Part shown: in pieces, positions 1-12,274 of the stretch
How the letters are laid out: every line of letters begins with the position of its first letter
How positions within the stretch are numbered: the first letter of the stretch is position 1
Assembly: GCA_012295275.1 (NCBI GenBank)
Contig: CM022677.1
Location: 8,880,014 to 8,944,013 of the forward strand
Direction: 5' to 3'
Source of the DNA: Chrysomallon squamiferum
Lineage: Eukaryota; Mollusca; Gastropoda; Neomphalida; Peltospiridae
DNA length: 64,000 nucleotides
Translations under genes and position numbers: made by a program
Notes under the pieces: model-generated
The model's database searches: none
The model's input: the letters and a program-made list of their open reading frames with translations, nothing else
Told to the model about the DNA's origin: nothing

Positions 1-230
1 CTGTGTATTTCTGTTTGTTTGTCTCTCTCTCTGTTTCTTTCTGTCTCTCTCTGTCTCTCTCTGTCTCTCTCTGAATCTGTTTCTCACTCTGCTCTTTCTG
101 TCTCTCTCTCTTTCTCTCTCTGATTCTCTATCTCTTTCTCTGTCTCGTTATGCGATCTCTGTCTGACTGTCGCCCTGTGTCTCTGTTCGTGTCTCTCTCT
201 CTATCTCTCTCTGTGTCTCTAAAACCCAAA
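1..230. repeat. Imperfect CTGTCTCT-type pyrimidine tract
   Basis: The window opens in an imperfect low-complexity tract of CTCT, CTGT and TTTCT units on the plus strand, ending near 230. It has no open frame of note. The array probably continues to the left of the window. Confidence 0.85.
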
Positions 231-622
231 TCTCTCTTTTCTAATAAATAATATATACAATTTTCACGTATCAAAACGGAATTTCGTAATAAATTTAAAT
301 TCTTATTTTTATTCTGAATAGCATGAATGAATAAATATTAAGTTTTTAGTAAAGAAACATTTTAAATGTATGAAATAAACTAAGAATACACAAATAGAGA
401 TAATAATAATAATAATAGTATACAATGATAGGGTGGGGTCTGATGGACAGTGAGTAGAGATATATGTACAGACAAATAATAATAATAATAATAATAATAA
501 CAACAACAATAATAATAATAATGGTGATGATAATGATAATAATAACAATAATAACAACAATAACAACAATAACAATGATGAAAACAACAACAGAATCAGC
601 ATTTGAACTGAATTAAGTAAAC

Positions 623-830
623 TGGTTTGAGATGGCAACGTGTTGGCAGACAGCACGTGAGATAACTGGTTCTCAACGTCAAAACAAAGTGAACGACGTG
701 TACGAGGTGACGACGTGGTTTGAAATGACAACGTGTTGGCAGACAGCACGTGAGATAACTGGTTCTCAACGTCAAAACAAAATGAACGACGTGTACGAGG
801 TGACGAAATGTACGAGATGACGACGTGCAC
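623..830. repeat. 93-bp tandem repeat, two copies plus a fragment
   Basis: Two near-identical 93-bp units (623-715 and 716-808) are followed by a partial third that repeats the TACGAGGTGACGA segment. The period is a multiple of three, so open frames run through it on both strands. Those frames have no start context, splice signals or recognisable protein and I do not call them genes. Confidence 0.85.
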
Positions 831-1534
831 CTCTGCATCCAGTGGCGGATGTAAATAACATTGAAATAACAAATTTAAAGAGTAAATAATTCTTTTTTTT
901 ATATTACGAAATTAAATATAATGAACATAATAAAATGCTACAGGAAAATATTTTATATAATTTGATGGGTTTTTTTAAAAAATATTTTAAGAAATTGTAA
1001 ACAAAAATCTATATTTATTCACTTATTTATTTTATATTACATTTATTTATTTTTAATTTTTCAATTTTTTTACATTCGTTTTTGTTTTTAATTGTTGATT
1101 ACTTTATAGGATTCACAAAACACAAACACAAACACATACAGGTAACACTGAATTCAGTTGCAAATTTTTATTTAAGAAAAGGTATTTTAGTCTTTCGTAA
1201 AAAGTAATTTCATGATAATGTTAATGATACCGATTATTAAATATGCATTTTGTGCAAATTGCTACGTCTTTAACAAAAGATGTCAGATTTTTGTTGTGAA
1301 CATTATGTTAATTTTTAAATTATTTATCTAAATAAATGTGAAAAATGTATCATGGGTAATTAATGTTCTGTGTAAAATATTTTAAATAAAATACATTTAG
1401 AATTAACATGTCTATTCTTTAATATCAATAACTTTATTGTTGTTGATAGCTGGATAATGAAAAGTAATTAGGACGACGGTGATAACAAACGTTTGTATAC
1501 TGTTATGTTAAGATATATAAAAAGCGAAGAGAAA

Positions 1535-1640
1535 AAACAAAGATGGCGGAGTAAGTGGTTAGGTGCATGGTTTGTGACGTCACACAACACGGGTTTGTCA
1601 GAACGAGTTGTAAAACACTGCAGTGAAAACTGAAATGACA
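1535..1640. promoter_or_regulatory. Promoter-like patch with YY1-like motif and CRE
   Basis: An AAGATGGCGGA motif (about 1539-1549), which resembles a YY1 site or a start codon in good context, is followed directly by GTAAGT, a consensus 5' splice site. A perfect CRE palindrome TGACGTCA lies at 1575-1582. In AT-rich surroundings this could be a first exon or a core promoter. No matching downstream exon was found on either strand. Confidence 0.3.
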
Positions 1641-1699
1641 AGGACCACAACTCCTCCTAAAAAATAAAAAATAAGAATATTAATTTTTCTACCTGTGCA

Positions 1700-1895
1700 A
1701 ATATATGTGTGTGTGTGTGTGTGTTTGTGTCTATGTGTGTTATGTATATTTATGTGTCTATATCTCTATGTGTCTGTGTCTGTATGGGAGTATATGTGTA
1801 TGTGTGTGTGTTTATATATATATATACACATCTATATGTGTATGTATATGTATTTATGTATATATCTATATATGTATGTATGTATGTATGTAACT
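1700..1895. repeat. (TG)n and (TATG)n microsatellite
   Basis: Interrupted TG, TATG and TA repeats produce several overlapping Cys/Val/Tyr-rich open frames that are artefacts of the repeat. Confidence 0.85.
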
Positions 1896-2487
1896 GGTGT
1901 ATACACTTAATTTAAACGAATAATATATGTTAACAAATTATGCACTTAACAAAATATTTATATGATAACAATTTTCATAATGGACATAAAATTAAATTGA
2001 TAATAAAATATTAAAAACCCTAAGTACATATAGTTTCTTTTAGTGAAATGTTTCTAGTCATCATATATTGCAACAGTTTACAGTGATTTCAACATCTATC
2101 TAATCTATCTGTCTACCTATTTACATACACAAATGTGCACGTGCACACAGGCAGAGTATTGTCATTATAACTTTTACTACTACTGCTACTACTACTATTG
2201 CTTCTACTTTAACTGCTGCTGCTGCTGCTGTTACTACTAATACAACTACCTCATTCATTTCTACTAATATATATATAATAGTATATATATTAAAGTAAAG
2301 TTTTGTCATTACCAAATATTCAGTTGTTTTACTGTGTGTTTTAAATGCTAAGGGAAATAACAGATCAAGCATAAATCACCATATACATCTTATTTAATTT
2401 TGTTTCAATATTACACAAAGAAAAACCATACAATAGCCTTCAAGTTGATATTTTAACCATTATTTTAAACTTTTCTTTCTTTACTTA

Positions 2488-2489
<2 letters not shown>

Positions 2490-2548
<59 letters not shown>
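2490..2548. repeat. (ATA)n microsatellite
   Basis: Uninterrupted ATA triplet array. Another triplet array (TTA)n lies at about 3522-3566. Confidence 0.9.
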
Positions 2549-2549
<1 letters not shown>

Positions 2550-2551
<2 letters not shown>

Positions 2552-3518
2552 GGAAATAATTAAAATTAATAATTTCACAGCGAAAGTAACAGTTGGTGTA
2601 CCGATTTCTTACTGATTTTTCGAAACCAAAACAACTGATCAAAGGACAACAACGAAAAACATGTTAAGTTCTTTTTTCTTTATTATTATTATTCATGTAA
2701 TAGAAGATTGTAACAGCAGAAAAAGAAACAAAACAGTTTAATAAATAGAAACAAATAATCGAACTGAATTAAATATTAATTATAATTTAAATTCATTTCA
2801 TATAATACACGCGACATGATGTGTACGTTTTAACATTGCCTGAGTTATTCCCCTTAGACTTTAACTTAATTATATTTTTTTATATTTTGAACGTTCTGCT
2901 AAATAATGAAAATAAAATGATCTGTTTTAACAGTATTTATCTTATACTTCTATGGTTTATTTGATCACTTCAAACTGGACACACTTTTGTGTCAACTAAA
3001 ATATTCACGGTTTTGTGACAATATTACACGAAATAAAATGTATTAAAATACAAAACAAAAACTGAAATGAAATAAATGATCCACAAACATGCAGATAAAT
3101 ATATCAATCAAGTAAGAAAGAGAATAAAATAAAAACGGTAATGATAATCTAATATAATAACAAAACTTAAAGAAAATAAATCTAGTGAGAATTTAAATCA
3201 TTACATATATATACATGTTTTTTAATTGTTATCGAACAAAATTAAACACGCACACGTACACACCTGCATATGACTGTGTATGAATAAATAAATAAAATAA
3301 AATAAAAATATCGACCAAATAACGGACAAAAAGAAAAAGAAAGAAAGAAAGAAATATGTAAACAGTTGAAACAGGGTTACAGGCAGTGACGGTTTCCAAA
3401 CATTTTACTAAAAGCTTTTGTCAGGAACAAGAAGTCTGGTTCACCCTACAGAGGCCCACAAGATGACCTTTTGATCTGCCATATACCACTGTCAAACTAT
3501 TAATTATCATTATTTTCC

Positions 3519-3566
<48 letters not shown>

Positions 3567-4100
3567 TTTCTTTCTGTTTTTAAAGAAAGAAAGAAATGTT
3601 TTTAAAAAATGGTTAAAATATCTGAGGGGTATCTGTATATGGTTTTTACATTGTGTAATAAGTAAATACAATTAAATAAACTGTATAGGGTGATCTATTC
3701 TTGACTGAGTTATTTCTCTTTGCATTTATAACATACAGTAAAACAACCTTGAATACTGGTAGTGACAGATTTTCTTTTCTTAAACAGAAATGATTGTGGT
3801 ATCGTATTAGAAGGAACAGTAGCAGCAGCAGTTAAGTAGGAGTTGTAGTAGTAGTAGTAGCAATAGTAGTAGTAGTAGTAGTAGTAGTAGAAGTAGTACA
3901 GTAATTGCAATTATATTAGAATTTAAATTTACATAAATTTTAATATATATATATAGAGTATTGGTCGTATCAGTAGTTGTAGTAAAAGTGATAGTGACAG
4001 AGTCTGCGAGCGTGCACGTTTGTGTACGTAGACAGATATACAGATAGAGAGACACTATAATCTGTTGCAACATGTGATGACTAGAAACATTTCACTAAAA
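2550..4100. other. Intergenic region, no gene seen
   Basis: AT-rich DNA with triplet repeats (TTA at about 3522-3566, GTA/AGT at about 3840-3897). A less repetitive patch at about 3360-3500 has balanced composition, but I cannot tie it to a gene or element. Confidence 0.5.
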
Positions 4101-4101
4101 G

Positions 4102-4103
<2 letters not shown>

Positions 4104-4188
<85 letters not shown>
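4104..4188. repeat. (TC)n microsatellite
   Basis: About 85 bp of pure TC dinucleotide. Confidence 0.95.
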
Positions 4189-4190
<2 letters not shown>

Positions 4191-4270
4191 CAACCCGACG
4201 GCTGGTTTTAAGACGAAGACTGACTCACAAAAATTCACGTTCCAGTAAGATCGAGTTATGGTAAAGGAAG

Positions 4271-4769
4271 TCACGGGTCATGTCTTTCGGAGAAAAGCTG
4301 AGGGAAAATATTCACTGCGTTACAAATAATCAAGGTTATGGGCCTCTTTATCTACAGTCTACAGAATACTACTTTTAATTTACAAGTGTTGTTGTGAATA
4401 CTGAATATATAAAGAAGCATACACAATAACACACACAGATACACACACGCGCACGCACGCACTCGCTGAGGCACACACAAACATATACATTTGTTCAATT
4501 TCCACGACTTTTCACATCAACTATTTAGCTATTTACATTTGTAAATAAAAAGAAGTTTCGTTGTATTCAGTGTACTACAGATAAAACTGGGCGTAACGCT
4601 CTGATTATTATGAAAGTTCCTTTAAAGCACAGTCTGGCTTCGTATAGATGAGTCAAGAAATACAAAACTTAACAATGACAATCAGAGTAAGTTAGACTGA
4701 ACGACGCCAGGGGTCGTGTTTGTCGGAGAAAAGAGAGCCGAGGAAAAATGTTCACTGCGTTCCAAATAT
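4271..4769. repeat. Diverged direct repeat pair
   Basis: The segment at about 4271-4329 and the one at about 4707-4769 share the blocks GTCGGAGAAAAG/TTCGGAGAAAAG and TTCACTGCGTT(A/C)CAAATA in the same order and orientation. They are probably copies of one dispersed element or a local duplication. No coding potential was recognised. Confidence 0.6.
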
Positions 4770-5382
4770 ATTAAAAATAAAAAATTAAGGAGTTCTTAAA
4801 ACTTCTATTCATAATACAGATTAAATTCGAACCAGAAGAAAAGAATAAGTATCTTATATATATTATATATTATGGTTTTATTTCAGTCAATTTTTTTTAT
4901 TCTCAAATAGCTATTCTTAATTCTTCCTAAATTCTGTAAGAAATATTTCACTTGAATACAAAGAAAGAAAAAGAACAAACAGAATCAATACGAGAAAAAC
5001 AATAAAGCCGAAAGAAAAGTTTAAGATTTCATTAAATTTAATGTATACAGATTATATAATACAGATTACAAGTAGACTTAATATTTATAATTAGAAGTGA
5101 CAATAAAAAAAATATTAGAGTTTTGTTATTACTAACCGTAGACTTAATAGAGTTATATAGCATTGAATATTTACAGCAAGAACAATAAAATACTAGTTCT
5201 AACAATAGTCGTAATAAAAATATACCCAGCTCTAAATATTTACAACTAATAATAGCTGATTATTGTTTATTACTACTAATGACTGAAATATTTTTCCAAA
5301 TAAACACAGATGTTCTAAATATTTACACGTAGAAGTAATAATAAAATGAAGTAAGTAAAAATATTATGTTCACCTCAAATAC

Positions 5383-6324
5383 CACAGTAGAATATGTTCA
5401 TCTCGCCTCCTTCGTTTTTCAGTCGAAATCCTTCTTTACATCTGCACTGTGTGTTTCTCACTTTGGTGCATTTCTCTACTTCTGTTTCAGTCGTGCTGTC
5501 ACACGTATCACATTTAGCACATCTAGGAGCACGAGTGTAATTCGACTGGTAAAACCCTTCTTCACAAGGCTCACATTCTGATTCATCACCATTCTCTGTG
5601 CAGTGTGCTAGAAGTCGTGTACCAGGAGGACACTTTTTACAAGTTGTAAATTTTCCATCTTTTACAACTGTGTAAGTTTTTATCTTAAAAAAGATAATAT
5701 TAAATTAAATTAAATTAAATTAAATAATTAATTAAAAAATAATTTGTTCGGTTATTTAATTGAATGAGTGTGAATATAAATAAGTTGCGTATGCACCATT
5801 AAGAATCCTACAGGAAAATGTGATTGGAGAATTATTTTACCCTCTCAAGACACGAACACGCCTCTAAGATTGTATCAGTTAAAACAAAAAATGATCCAAG
5901 ATAAAATTTCGATAAAATCTGTGACTTGCTTTCCTGTATTAAGTTAAACATTATTAAAAGGTAGTGTCAAACATAAATTAAAAACATATTTTTTACACCG
6001 GTCTCAAATACTTTGAATGCAATTTGTATCCTCAAAAGAAGACAACTTGTAACCAAAAATTAAGACAACTTGTAACTAAAGATAAGACAACTTGTAACTA
6101 AAAGATAAGACAACTTGTAACTAAAGATAAGACAACTTGTAACTACAAGATAAGACAACTTGTAACTAAAGATAAGACAACTTGTAACTAAAGATAAGAG
6201 ACACTGCTATGTTGGGTACGAGTTGTTATAAACATACCTCACTTCCAGAGCTTTTCTCATGTTTTACACCCTCTGTTGATGTAAAAATGAGAGGAATCAT
6301 CCAAATCCACATGAAATATTTCAT
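5383..6324 (-). CDS. TNF-receptor-superfamily-like cysteine-rich protein
   Basis: Exon 1 (6238-6324) encodes a 29-residue start with a signal peptide, MKYFMWIWMIPLIFTSTEG. It ends in phase 0 at a GTATGT donor. Exon 2 (about 5383-5683) follows in phase 0 and encodes cysteine-rich repeats. The spacing C-x2-C-x9-C-x8-C, then C-x2-C-x14-C-x2-C-x2-C-x10-C-x7-C-x-C, with CPPGT and a CRCKEGF ending, is typical of TNFR cysteine-rich domains, which bind TNF-family ligands outside the cell. The exon may end in phase 1 at TGTG|GTATTT (5383), as TNFR exons often do. It may instead be terminal, reading two more codons to TGA at 5375-5377, with AATAAA on the minus strand at 5264-5269. No transmembrane or death-domain exon was found at lower coordinates, so this is either the 5' part of a longer receptor or a short soluble form of about 131 residues. 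Confidence 0.72.
6039..6197. repeat. 21-23-bp tandem repeat in TNFR-like intron 1
   Basis: About seven copies of a unit containing AAGACAACTTGTAACTAAAG lie inside intron 1 of the TNFR-like gene, 40 bp from the exon 1 donor. A single related unit occurs near 8120-8140, beside the duplicated exon 1. Confidence 0.9.
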
Positions 6325-6419
6325 ACTGGTAGCAGCTGGAAGAAAAACAAAATAAATATAAAAAAAACAACAACAAACAAACAAAAAAACAACAACAAAC
6401 AAACAAAAAAACAATCGAT

Positions 6420-6519
6420 ATAATAATAATGATGATGATGATGATGATTACGATTGTGATAACGAAGAAGAAGATGAAAAAATTAATGAAGAAGATTTTA
6501 AAATATATGAGAAAAATAC

Positions 6520-6609
<90 letters not shown>

Positions 6610-6610
6610 G
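6420..6610. repeat. (ATG)n, (TAA)n and (AAAT)n compound microsatellite
   Basis: ATG triplets near 6430, TAA triplets at about 6523-6556, then AAAT tetramers to about 6609, upstream of the TNFR-like first exon. Confidence 0.9.
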
Positions 6611-6619
6611 TAATAAATA

Positions 6620-8200
6620 AATTATACAACTTACAAATTTAAACGTTCCTGGTTTATGAGTAACAAGAAGTGTAGATAAAAAAAAAAATAAAAAATAAAA
6701 AAAATAAAACTTTTCTCTTTGTTAGGCGTCATGTAACAGAAAACTAGCAGAGGTTACAAAAAGCAGATCTATTACTGTGTACACCTGGGTAGTCACAACA
6801 GACTGACTCACTGAGCCAGTACGTGAATTAGCACAACAGTACAGTGTTGTATTATGAACAGAGACCACCAGTTTCGAAAGAACTAATTTTAGCAACCCAG
6901 CTTAAACGAACGCTGTGAATCTTTACTAAGATTTAGCACAAGACATTTTAAAATCCTGTTTCGTATTATTATGACATTCCCAGGGAAATTCTCTGTATTT
7001 TGTTTCAGTTCGTAATTAATTCTCTATAGCTTCTTGATGTTTACTGGTTACAGAATGTGTGTGTGTGTTTGTGTGTGTGTGTGTGAGTGTGTTTGTTTGT
7101 GTGTTTGTGTGTGTTTATTTGTGTATTTTTGTGTTTTGTGTGTGTGTTTGTTTGTGTGTGTGTTAGTGTGTGTGTTTCAGCACTGTCCTCTCTCCCAGTC
7201 CAATAGTCAATGTTTTGATGCTGAAGTAAATTAATTATGTAAAATTGAAAAACTTTTGTTTGTAGAATGATTTATTACTGAAAGTTTTAGCAAATATATA
7301 CATATATATATATATGCCAAAAAAACACACCAAATAAATTGTAATGTGAAAGTACAGTTTGTTATAGGTGATATACGAGTGTTAAATTATTTAGTTAAAT
7401 ACTTTGTGACCTTAATGTGACCTTTGTCATCTTAATGTAAATTAGTTTTAATGTATATAATTATTATTATGTCCGAGTTTGTCACTATGTATAATTATTG
7501 CTTTCTTTCTTTTTCTTTCTTGTTTATTCAAAATTTAGTATTTATTTATTTATTTATTTAGTATTGTTCTACTTATTATTAATATCATATCTGTTTAAAT
7601 TCTGTACATATCAATGTAAATCACTGTTAACATTTTTCTCAAAGATTAGTGTAAAAAGATAATTTTCAAGAATTACCTCAGCATGTGCCTACTTATAACT
7701 GACAGCTATTGTTATATACAAATATTAGGCCACCTGTTGTCATGTTAGTATTTTTTATCTCTGCTGACATTCTATCTATCTAGTCACGCGGTGAAGCTTG
7801 CTTCGTAATGTTTTACCTCTGTTACAAAGTTTAAGACTTGATATCATGTTACTCTAACACCAACAATAAAATTAATTTTAATCTACTCAACCCAAACACT
7901 CAAGTTTCCTCTGCACACGTCTCATATACAGCTATTAATTCAGTAAAGATTTGGTATATGTGATATCACACATACAGACTTTTAAAAAAGTGTATTGTGC
8001 CTTAATCCAGTTTTATACGCAGTTATTTTAGTAATAACATTCAGAACAGAGGTATTTTATAATGTAGAAACGTTTCTCAACACACCACCAACAGTTGAAC
8101 CTGCGTAAACTCCTAATGTGAAGACAACTTGTAACTAAACGTTAAGAATGGGATACATAGGTACAGGTTATGTTGAGTATGCGTTGTGTTTTTAAGAACA
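6620..8200. other. Intergenic region upstream of the TNFR-like gene
   Basis: A less repetitive stretch at about 6720-6960 lies 5' of the TNFR-like gene and could hold its promoter, although no clear TATA box or initiator was recognised. Interrupted TG repeats fill about 7055-7180. The rest is AT-rich and holds no convincing exon. Confidence 0.45.
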
Positions 8201-8204
8201 GGCC

Positions 8205-8291
8205 TCATTTTTCAGAGTTTTCCTCGTCTTTTGCACCCTCTGTTGATATAAATATAAGAGGATTCAACCAAATCCAAATAAAATATTTCAT
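8205..8291 (-). pseudogene. Broken duplicate of TNFR-like exon 1
   Basis: The minus strand begins MKYFIWIWLNPLIF and continues with an STEG match, closely resembling exon 1 of the gene at 5.4-6.3 kb. Near the 3' end one base is missing relative to the parent, creating TGA (8205-8207). The splice donor has changed from GAG|GTATGT to GAG|GCCTGT. It therefore encodes only 28 residues and probably cannot splice. The neighbouring unit at about 8120-8140 matches the parent intron's tandem repeat, so the copy extends past the exon. Confidence 0.75.
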
Positions 8292-8351
8292 ACTGTAAAT
8301 GCAAACAAACACACGTACATACACGTACACTCATACATACACGTACATTAT

Positions 8352-8355
<4 letters not shown>

Positions 8356-8434
<79 letters not shown>
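8356..8434. repeat. (AG)n microsatellite
   Basis: About 79 bp of pure AG dinucleotide just downstream of the transporter gene's 3' end. Confidence 0.95.
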
Positions 8435-8435
<1 letters not shown>

Positions 8436-8739
8436 GTCATCGCTCCAGACTGAAGCACATTATTCAGAATGAGGTGGGGGTTATTCTTGTTTATTTTTAC
8501 TTATTATTATTATTATTATTTATTTATTTTATTTTATTTCATTTCATTTTAAAATAGCTAAAAGAAAGATAAATAAAAACGCGAACCATTCAAACAGGAA
8601 ATAAACATTGAATAAAACAAAATAAAACATCTTATTATATTTATAAATATAGTGTAATACAAAAAATTAAATAATGTAAGTAATTATTATCCTCTTCATT
8701 AACATAAAACTGTAAATGTATGTTTTCAAGTTCAGTTTT

Positions 8740-9453
8740 CTAAAGATGGGTTTGCACGTCGTTCTCATTGACATAATGCGTTTCTGCGACGTCAGATGAC
8801 AGGCCCTGAACCTGCATGATATAATTTAGTTCTGCCTCTTTCCAGATATCTTTGCATCCATTGGCCGATTCTATTTTAATTTCATTATTACTGGTGACTT
8901 CCGAAGGCTAAAAATAGAAAATTTGATATAAATTATTATTAAATTAGAAAAAAAAAACGAAAAAAGAAGAAAATAGGAAATCGCTGCTAATATGTATTAC
9001 AAATTAAATTAACAGAATAAAATGATCTCCATGATATCACTACTACTACTACTACTATGAAGACTACCTTCTTATTATTATTTATTATTGTTGTTGTTCT
9101 TGCTTAAAAGCTAAAATTAATTTTAAAATCTTAATTTTCTAACTCTTCTTACTGACTCATTAGAAACTAAGATCAAATGATGGGTTTAGGGTTTATTTGT
9201 TGTGTTTACGTGAAAACTGTTGACGTCTTGATTGCATCGCAGTCTTCGGAGGACTGATTCCGGCAGGCAACAAAACAAACGATCAAAAAATGGCACTAGA
9301 TATCTAGAATCCACTTCGCCAATTTTTGTTGCGCCTGAAAAATAAATTAAAAAATAAAGAGTTTAATGTTGTTATTAGTATATTGTAAGTATCACTTTGG
9401 CCTGCATCAAGTATGTTACCAATTGTTTTGATCAAACGAACCTGTGTGCGTTT

Positions 9454-9547
<94 letters not shown>

Positions 9548-9823
9548 ATAAGTTACCAGTAAGAAAGCTGATTATTAAGCCAATTATGACGACTGTCGCA
9601 GCACCGATGCTTGGCAACCACAGATATGACACTGTGTAGAGAAGACTAATTCCGGAACTGAAAAACGTAGAAGTTATATAAAAACAGAAATGAGTCCTGG
9701 AAAGAGGATTCTTTTAATAAATAAATAAATAGTAATAGTAATAATAACAACAACAATATCGACAATAATCATAATAAAACTAATAATAATAATAAATACT
9801 ATATCAACAACAACAACAACAAC

Positions 9824-9855
<32 letters not shown>

Positions 9856-11543
9856 TTTATCAAATTTTATTAAACAAATAAATAAATATACAAACAGATT
9901 TTATAAACAAATAAATAAATAAATTTATCATAATTAAATAAGTATAGAAAAAAATTTAGAACCAAGTTGTAATGATAACGGTCTTATAAGCTTTGGTTTC
10001 GAGGCTAAACTATTAAGCTTACATCTCTTCTGGCCTACTCTCAGCTGTAGTCAAGGTGAAGGCAGTTGTTGTAGCTGTCGTTGTAGCATTGGGGACAGTA
10101 CAGTTGACTGTAGGGTACAGCATGTTGGAAGGGGGACCGACCACGCTGTAACTCCCTATAACCATCCACATGGGTAGAGCAAGGCCAAGAACACCGCCTG
10201 TAACCGCACCCTGGGGATAACGAATAAAAACCGGTACTACCACAACAACTACTACTACCACTACTGTAACAGCTGCTACTACCACTACTACACTACAACA
10301 ACTACTACTAATTATTATTACTCGGCTAACTACAACTTCTATTGCTACTTAAACCCACCACTAACTGCTACTACTGCAGTAACTCCTACTTCTATTAATA
10401 ATATTAATACAACTGCTGATAGTATTATTACAACTACCACTGCACCAATATTAGCTATCACTGACACTACCAACGTGTGCTATACTAATTATATTATGAA
10501 GAAAACAAATCATAAAACAAACTCAAGGAAAGAAGCTTCCATGGATGTGCGGATTCTACTCACAATCCAGTTTGCCCACGGAAAAAATGCACCAAGAGCA
10601 AACATGCCTAGCAACGGACCGGAAGCTGCGCCGGTAAAACTCAGAGAAGCCTGAAAAGAGGATGAAGAAATCTTCAGTGAAAAAAGTCCGAAATCAAACA
10701 CTGTCAACACATCTCTACATACACAGTCACAATGTCCAGTCTCACTTAAATACTTTTATTTTTTTCTAAACTCTTAAGATAGGTCAAGGTTAATTTTTAT
10801 TTTATTTTGTATTTCTTTATTTTTTCTTTCTTTTTTTTTTCCTTTTATGTTATTTTATTTTATAACTTTTTCTTTTTCTATTTATTTATTTACTTATTAT
10901 TATTATTATTTTAATTCTTTATATTTCTTCTTTTTGTACATTTTCTCTGTTCATACCTGCAGTACAGTTCCTCCTAAATACGTCACCACAAAAGACATGG
11001 CGATACCCGTTCCACCATAGAGTAACACTGAAAAATAAATAAAAATATTTAAAAGTATGCCATACTAATATGATTATATAAAACAAAATTCCAAATTAGT
11101 TGTAATAGAATATTATTATAATATAAAACTTTTTCTTTCTCACCTACACACGTCGAACGAACAACTCAGACACACATATATATATAAACAGACACACGTA
11201 TGCACCAATTCATATTTACACATTCTACAGTAATAATAATAATACTAATAGTAATACTAATACTAATAATAATAATAATAGTATTACTAATTGTAGAATT
11301 GTGTCACCTAACAGCTTGGTGACTAAAGTTTTCTGAGTTTCTGTCAGCCGCTCACTGAGAACTGGTTTAAGCAGGTCCTCCCACGTGACTGCAGCCAGCG
11401 CGTTCAGTGACGACGACGTCGAACTGCAAGAATCATTTTCATTATCACAGTCATTTATCACTATCGTTATTATTATCATTATTATAATTATTATTATTAT
11501 TATCGTTATCATTATCATTATTGTTATTATTATCATTATCAGC

Positions 11544-11582
<39 letters not shown>

Positions 11583-11586
11583 GTTA

Positions 11587-11620
<34 letters not shown>

Positions 11621-11764
11621 TATTATTATTATTGGTCGTCATCGTCGTGTACTTGTAGTAGTATAAAATTATTATTATAACTAATGCTGAGGCGGCTCCT
11701 ACTACTATTACAACAATTATTATTTATTACTATTATTTTTCCTATTGTTATTATTTGAAAAAGG

Positions 11765-11858
<94 letters not shown>

Positions 11859-12153
11859 AGATATAGACATAGAGAGAGACGGAGAGAGAAAAGGGAAAGT
11901 AAACTGATAATAGAAGGAAATCATTACAGCTTTGAAAATCACCACTTTTTAATATCAGTGATATATGATATATAAATAGATATAACAGTACATATTAAAA
12001 TATTATATATTAAATTACCTCAAGGCTCCACTGAAAAGACAGGAGATAAACAAACCAGGAAGTCCAGGGTAGGCGAGAATTTCCATCACAAAATAAGGCA
12101 CCAACTGTGAAATTTAGATAAAACAGTACATAATAATAACAATAATAATAATA

Positions 12154-12192
<39 letters not shown>

Positions 12193-12204
12193 ATTATAAT
12201 AATA

Positions 12205-12274
<70 letters not shown>

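Noticed and set aside
309-872. 187-residue minus-strand open frame
   Set aside because: Made of the 93-bp repeat and (TAA)n triplets (poly-Leu, poly-Ile); no splice logic or domain.
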